Shown here piece by piece: positions 43,201-45,959 of a DNA stretch of 45,959 nucleotides. The notes under the pieces are model-generated. The model did not search any database and had not been told where the DNA came from. It saw only the letters and a list, made by a program, of their open reading frames with translations. The translations under genes were made by a program, and so were the position numbers. Source of the stretch: Euryarchaeota archaeon UBA86 (GTDB lineage: Archaea; Thermoplasmatota; Poseidoniia; Poseidoniales; Thalassarchaeaceae); the NCBI GenBank assembly GCA_002503055.1, contig DAQX01000004.1, positions 1 through 45,959 on the forward strand. The letters are read 5' to 3'. The stretch's first letter is position 1; each line of letters opens with the position of its first letter.

Positions 43201-44583
43201 TACAGGGCATGTGAAATCACCATCCCAGTCATCATACTTCGTCTGACTACACTGACCGGTCCCATCGGTAGTGATTGTATTATTTGCGAGATATATTCTT
43301 GATGCTGATGGAGAAGGGGCGCTGCTACCGTATTCTCCGGCACGGATTGGTTCTCTGGCTATGTCATGGATGGTATTGTTCTCGGCTATGACATCGAACG
43401 AACCTAGCAACCAGAGCCCGTTCCATCCCCCTACAGGGCCGATATCGTTGTTTAGAATCTTAACCTCGCTTGATTCAATTGCTATGCCAGAAGACTCGGC
43501 AGCTCCTTCCAACTCGTTGGCGATGATGTTGGCCAGACCTCCTTGGAAGACGGTAATTGGTGCGCCATCGGCTGTTGTAATCTCATTGCCGATAAGGTTG
43601 ATTTCATAGTCGGTGTTTCCAACTGCTTTCCTGCTGTTGATATCAATACCATTGCAGTTCACATTGAATTCGGAATTTGAAATCGTACCGGCAGAATTCT
43701 GCATGCTGATACCGTAGTCGCCGACTGCAACAGTGGCATCAGAAACCTCGATGTGCGCATCCTGAGCCCAAACTGCTGGTCTGCTGGGTGCCTGTCGACT
43801 ACAACCAACATTGGTACCAATCAATTCTGGAGATTCTAAAATTAGTGGAGTGACCGGAGTTCCGGATCCATAAATCTGAACTGCAGAACCGCGAACACCG
43901 CTAGAGTCGTCGCTACCTACTACATACTCGCCGCCAACGAAGCGTGGCTGGGCGAGATTTGTGGTCAGAACGCTAGTGGTGTTGATGTCATTGAATTCCA
44001 TCTCAGTAAGAACAGGGCTAGCACCGTCGATTACGAGAGCACCGTACCTCCATTGGTAGACGGTGGATATGTAGTAGGGAATTCCCCAAGCACCATCAAT
44101 AGTGATGTATCTCAGGCCTGTCTGGGAAAGATCGATGGAATTTCGAATCAGAACGCCTTCGTAACAAGATGGATCTTCTATCCATATCTGCTGGTTACCA
44201 TAACTCATCCCGTAACACTCGCCTATGGCACTGCCGTTTGAAGGAGCAGTCCACTGGAATGTAATTCTCTGAGCAGTGTTTGAATTGCCACTAGCACCGC
44301 AGGCAGAAACACCTGCACATAGGTTGCCTCGAACATCTAGGTGAGTCCCGTTAGGGAAGATTACTGTTGTCCCGGGCTCAATAATCAACTTGGCTCCAGA
44401 GGCTATGACCACATCCCCTGATAGGGTGTGGACACCGGACCAGGTTTCTGTGCCAGAAACAATACCAGAGGTGGTCTCATTGTTCGCAGATACTGGAGCA
44501 GCGGGCCCGACTAGGGCAACGAATAGGCTGCTGAGCATCAGAATAACTAGCATGTGACTGCGTGTACGATTCGTATCAGCCAT
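40243..44583 (-). CDS. Giant surface protein with parallel beta-helix, Ig-like domains and C-terminal anchor
   Basis: A 1446-aa protein with a signal peptide (about 1-33, ending VSANN). Residues about 45-530 hold a right-handed beta-helix: an entry repeat like LSGDVVIASGAKLIIEPGTTVIF, then many turns with NxI/xNxF periodicity (ISNSEFNVNCNGIDINS, IIANELEGAAESSGIAIES, VIAENNTIHDIAREPI). About 715-740 is an acidic CNDGIDNDGD...DEDC loop. From about 800 to 1340 come Ig-like beta modules (SVTSPSSFSTHSEGSVTFEG, SLISPYDGERVSVSTETVFEG). A membrane helix at about 1350-1374 precedes an acidic cytoplasmic tail ending with HPGWLWDPDSQEWVPDP. Related beta-helix proteins bind or cleave polysaccharides, but no catalytic site is recognisable. 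Confidence 0.87.
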   Translation of the reverse strand: MADTNRTRSHMLVILMLSSLFVALVGPAAPVSANNETTSGIVSGTETWSGVHTLSGDVVIASGAKLIIEPGTTVIFPNGTHLDVRGNLCAGVSACGASGNSNTAQRITFQWTAPSNGSAIGECYGMSYGNQQIWIEDPSCYEGVLIRNSIDLSQTGLRYITIDGAWGIPYYISTVYQWRYGALVIDGASPVLTEMEFNDINTTSVLTTNLAQPRFVGGEYVVGSDDSSGVRGSAVQIYGSGTPVTPLILESPELIGTNVGCSRQAPSRPAVWAQDAHIEVSDATVAVGDYGISMQNSAGTISNSEFNVNCNGIDINSRKAVGNTDYEINLIGNEITTADGAPITVFQGGLANIIANELEGAAESSGIAIESSEVKILNNDIGPVGGWNGLWLLGSFDVIAENNTIHDIAREPIRAGEYGSSAPSPSASRIYLANNTITTDGTGQCSQTKYDDWDGDFTCPVVHAYRSGVSMYDNTINAAGTADGIRAVGALLNIQRNTFNVPGTGAIMKHYNDGYAGSQQFGTLAFFSHNTWAGVGMTYNVTKSSVTVQSEYIPSPPPGEYPVQLVWSDQEAWPANQFQTSVVPTFVKECPNCADFTPIGFPLSVGDGMGVSSAMDNNSTTFTFANLSNLDRTKIHIETQPTPYAVQVRRAEMVRFQTLVNGERVENTNVLIEDALGNDLYSLFTQDDGYTPWFALPSDFHLDIRGLGGGDNPDGFADDQYEDSCNDGIDNDGDLTVDMNDEDCDYLAGTRELSRYYYTAYRFGFGYDRSDFTLTDTTLQDTINLVNSAPTVYVTQSDGHSFRKSVNLTGSAHDGNLAGVYGSDELAQWDQGGYVHEVQVKDPFTSEWSSAGLAVDTSGMAEGQVTKTNRPFSSWFYEIDMSNREEGDYVFEIRAFDGIDYSPIIYKSVKLNVQAPTISVTSPSSFSTHSEGSVTFEGTAFDNYGCPVDCSKDLGDIYFHIQGPNFDVTTPAEGGAEWSWTWDFSGLPREVATYTFTIWSSDSDFCQGFIDECTPAELTLTIDNSNSEPFISLISPYDGERVSVSTETVFEGVARDNDGTVSRVDFEIKDVLNNYLLVTSGSISDIQQNGAWSLVWDSTVLIHDRQYLVRFRSYDGYDYSDWAEVTIVADNPPDAGNSQPTFDSTGWEDEIVLYCETNSQSQDRCTKAEIDLLQFFDDADVNQNLILSVYDNDNSDSDDHHSIVINVGTDGMAVYNPVTMFFYDTDMSTWTLENVVFVATDNFGSKINSNPVTMTVVGIQFTITPPEDTTVSEDGISVFTGIGLPGKTVTVTIAGNTVNNTIVNPDATWSIGIPASRIDGSATPTFKYGGDNFEGSLITVSGAGEDGMGMGTIMIIVIVTLALLGGLVYFFVEVEVDEDEMLEGTEEAHQDTEEEEDPYAWAKESESPGDTEPDSESRLQKHDDHPGWLWDPDSQEWVPDPDNPQP

Positions 44584-44605
44584 GCGCTTGGGGAGTCGCG
44601 GATGG

Positions 44606-44613
44606 ATTTAATC
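44606..44613 (-). promoter_or_regulatory. Candidate TATA box of the beta-helix surface protein
   Basis: Minus strand reads CTATGATTAAATCC, with the A+T-rich core centred about 26 bases before the A of the start codon. That is the standard archaeal TATA-to-start distance if transcription begins at the ATG itself, so a leaderless mRNA is plausible. There is no ribosome-binding motif between box and ATG, which agrees. Confidence 0.4.
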
Positions 44614-44624
44614 ATAGGGTCCAA

Positions 44625-44641
44625 TCGAGCCTACGGCTCGA
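44625..44641 (-). terminator. Perfect 7-bp hairpin with GTA triloop between subtilase and beta-helix genes
   Basis: TCGAGCC (44625-44631) pairs with GGCTCGA (44635-44641) around TAC (plus) or GTA (minus), closed by C-G. On the minus strand it lies 31 bases after the subtilase stop and just upstream of the beta-helix promoter candidate. It thus occupies the same between-genes position as the hairpin at 718-734. It may end or insulate transcription, but no T-run accompanies it. Confidence 0.45.
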
Positions 44642-44671
44642 GTGATACTTGACAGTCATGATGATACTGTT

Positions 44672-45898
44672 TCAGTTCACATTTAACTCGAAACCGATGT
44701 CTGCGGCCCACTGCACTGCATCGAGAGAACCGTATCCTCCTTTCTTATCGTGGGGCGCCCCTTCAATGACTGATTTGTCACAAGAACTGGCCAGAGTTCT
44801 CTTCACTAAATCCATCTCATCCACGCCGATAAGCCCGTCTTCTCCTCTCAATTCATCCCCATACAACTGTAGAATCAATGCTAGAGCCCCCGTAACCAAT
44901 ACAGTTGAGTCGCTAGTACCTGTGGAATAGGAGTAGGGTGGCTCAATTGTGCTGCCCGAGGTAGATAGGAGCAGGACTCCTGGTGCGATTACCTCTGGCT
45001 TCTGATTGGGATAGCTGCGGTTTTCCTGAGAATATGGATCAACAGTTGAACCGGTCGCGGACTGAGACCAAGTTCCGCCGCTACGAGTTACTGTACCGAC
45101 AGCGATTACGCCCTCGATGTTAGCGGGAACCGATACATCCAAGATGTCCTCGCCAGAGTCTCTGTTTCCAGCTGCCGCTACTACGAAAATACCCGCTTCT
45201 AGGGCCTCCTCAACGGCTTGCGCGGTCTCTGACTGAACGGCCATACCACTTCCTGGATCGCTGCCCAAACTGAGACTGATGATATCTGCCTCCTGAGTTA
45301 TTCTGCACCAGCGTACGGCTTGGGCGACAAAACTCTCCTGTCCGGAGGTACCCGACGGACCTAGTGCCAAAGCAATTGATAGGTCGACTCCCGGAGCAGC
45401 GCCTCGGAATTTTCCATCGGCAACAAGTAAGCCTGTCATCATCGTACCGTGCCAATCATCGCCTACATCTCTGATGTTTTCGTGTTGGCCCTCATAGAAG
45501 TCTCTGAATCCAACTAATGAGAGATTAGTGAAGTCAGGGTGGCCAATATCAATTCCAGTATCCACCATACAGACATGTACGCCTGAACCATCTAATCCGG
45601 AATCTTGTAACTCCCTGATTCCAGTAGACTCGTAGGCCCATTCGGTCTCAGGGAGAACTGGAGATAGATAAGCATCAATGTGAGGCCAAATCAATAGCAT
45701 GAAGACAGTTCCAAACGCGAAGGTAACCGCCCCCCACGGCCAAAGTATTTCCTTTAACGGAGCCGCTGGCCATCGAAGTTGCTTGGCTTCCTCGTCTGAT
45801 AACCCGTAGGCTTCACCGGGATACCCTGGGGCGTCCCTATCTACTGCTGTCATCATCCGGGGGTCGTCGGGCTCAGGTAGAAGCTCTAGATTATCCAT
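44672..45898 (-). CDS. Membrane-anchored subtilisin-like protease (type II topology)
   Basis: A 408-aa S8 protease without a signal peptide. An acidic cytoplasmic N-terminus (about 1-50) leads into one membrane helix (about 52-71, WPWGAVTFAFGTVFMLLIWP), and the catalytic domain should lie outside. The triad and oxyanion residue are complete: D113 in MVDTGIDIGHPDF, H150 in DDWHGTMMTG, N245 in VVAAAGNRD, and S329 in STGTSDSTVLVTG. The last differs from the usual GTSMATP. No propeptide domain is evident, unlike the large subtilase at 4047-8816. It sits directly upstream of the beta-helix surface protein on the same strand; processing of that protein is a guess. Confidence 0.92.
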   Translation of the reverse strand: MDNLELLPEPDDPRMMTAVDRDAPGYPGEAYGLSDEEAKQLRWPAAPLKEILWPWGAVTFAFGTVFMLLIWPHIDAYLSPVLPETEWAYESTGIRELQDSGLDGSGVHVCMVDTGIDIGHPDFTNLSLVGFRDFYEGQHENIRDVGDDWHGTMMTGLLVADGKFRGAAPGVDLSIALALGPSGTSGQESFVAQAVRWCRITQEADIISLSLGSDPGSGMAVQSETAQAVEEALEAGIFVVAAAGNRDSGEDILDVSVPANIEGVIAVGTVTRSGGTWSQSATGSTVDPYSQENRSYPNQKPEVIAPGVLLLSTSGSTIEPPYSYSTGTSDSTVLVTGALALILQLYGDELRGEDGLIGVDEMDLVKRTLASSCDKSVIEGAPHDKKGGYGSLDAVQWAADIGFELNVN

Positions 45899-45938
45899 AG
45901 CAGGTATGCAATCACCCCTCTCAGAGTGTGGCCGTTAG

Positions 45939-45944
45939 TATATA
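45939..45944 (-). promoter_or_regulatory. Candidate TATA box of the membrane-anchored subtilase
   Basis: Minus strand reads CTATATACTAAC, a good TATA box, about 41 bases before the ATG. Initiation about 25 bases downstream gives a 15-20 base leader containing GAGAGGGGTGATT, whose GGTGAT core could pair with the 3' end of 16S rRNA. This gene therefore seems to have a short leader with a ribosome site. Confidence 0.5.
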
Positions 45945-45959
45945 GAATGCAGTTTAGAA

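Noticed and set aside
30967..44583. Many 60-140 aa frames opposite the giant proteins
   Set aside because: They have no domains or start signals and are shadows of long biased coding sequence.
1..45959. Mobile element, prophage, tRNA or integration site
   Set aside because: No transposase, integrase, phage gene, tRNA cloverleaf or target duplication was recognised on either strand.

Overview
The window looks like a chromosomal segment of an uncultivated planktonic euryarchaeon, most probably Marine Group II (Candidatus Poseidoniales, Thermoplasmata-related). The informational genes are archaeal: RNase P subunit Rpr2/Rpp21, a YhbY/CRM protein, archaeal-type GluRS and PheT, archaeal S15, archaeosine synthase ArcS, a UPF0201 protein and type II GAPDH. 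They are mixed with very large secreted or membrane-anchored proteins, two subtilases and a bacterial-type DnaJ, as is typical of that group. The 23S rRNA gene has no 16S gene upstream, as in Thermoplasmata with split rRNA genes. No CRISPR array, insertion sequence, tRNA or phage gene was recognised. The assignment comes from gene content only.

Layout. 1-10 kb, all minus strand: the 5' end of 23S rRNA with a structured leader; a zinc-ribbon protein with four PFGL-like repeats; an NhaD/ArsB/OCA2-type permease; an overlapping RNA-processing and nucleotide cluster (yhbY, rpr2, adk); a 1589-aa membrane-anchored subtilase; and type II GAPDH. 10-21 kb, mostly plus strand: a GXGXG/degenerate glutamate-synthase fusion with pheT; a secreted SGNH hydrolase overlapping rnhB; gltX; and a membrane protein with a zinc-ribbon tail. 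21-31 kb alternates strands: a RecJ/Cdc45-like remnant, rps15, arcS, a secreted protein, dnaJ, a zinc-ribbon membrane protein, UPF0201, a pyroglutamyl-peptidase/Nudix fusion and two small unknown proteins. 31-46 kb: a 1903-aa thrombospondin-type-3/beta-propeller secreted protein, a YycJ-like metallo-beta-lactamase-fold protein, a winged-helix/STAND ATPase/TPR protein, a 1446-aa beta-helix surface protein and a second, N-terminally anchored subtilase.

How the genes fit together. Two themes run through the window. One is core translation and RNA maturation. The other is surface and extracellular biology (proteases, an esterase-like SGNH protein, giant calcium-repeat and beta-helix proteins, a possible pyroglutamyl peptidase), which fits a protein-degrading heterotroph. 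The genome is very compact: all six convergent gene pairs abut or overlap at their stop codons. The most unusual items are the Pcp-Nudix fusion with both active sites intact, the domain-permuted glutamate-synthase-like fusion, the degenerate DHH-like protein next to rps15, and four hairpins in or beside gene boundaries that share the same TAC/GTA triloop. No complete new multi-gene system was demonstrated.
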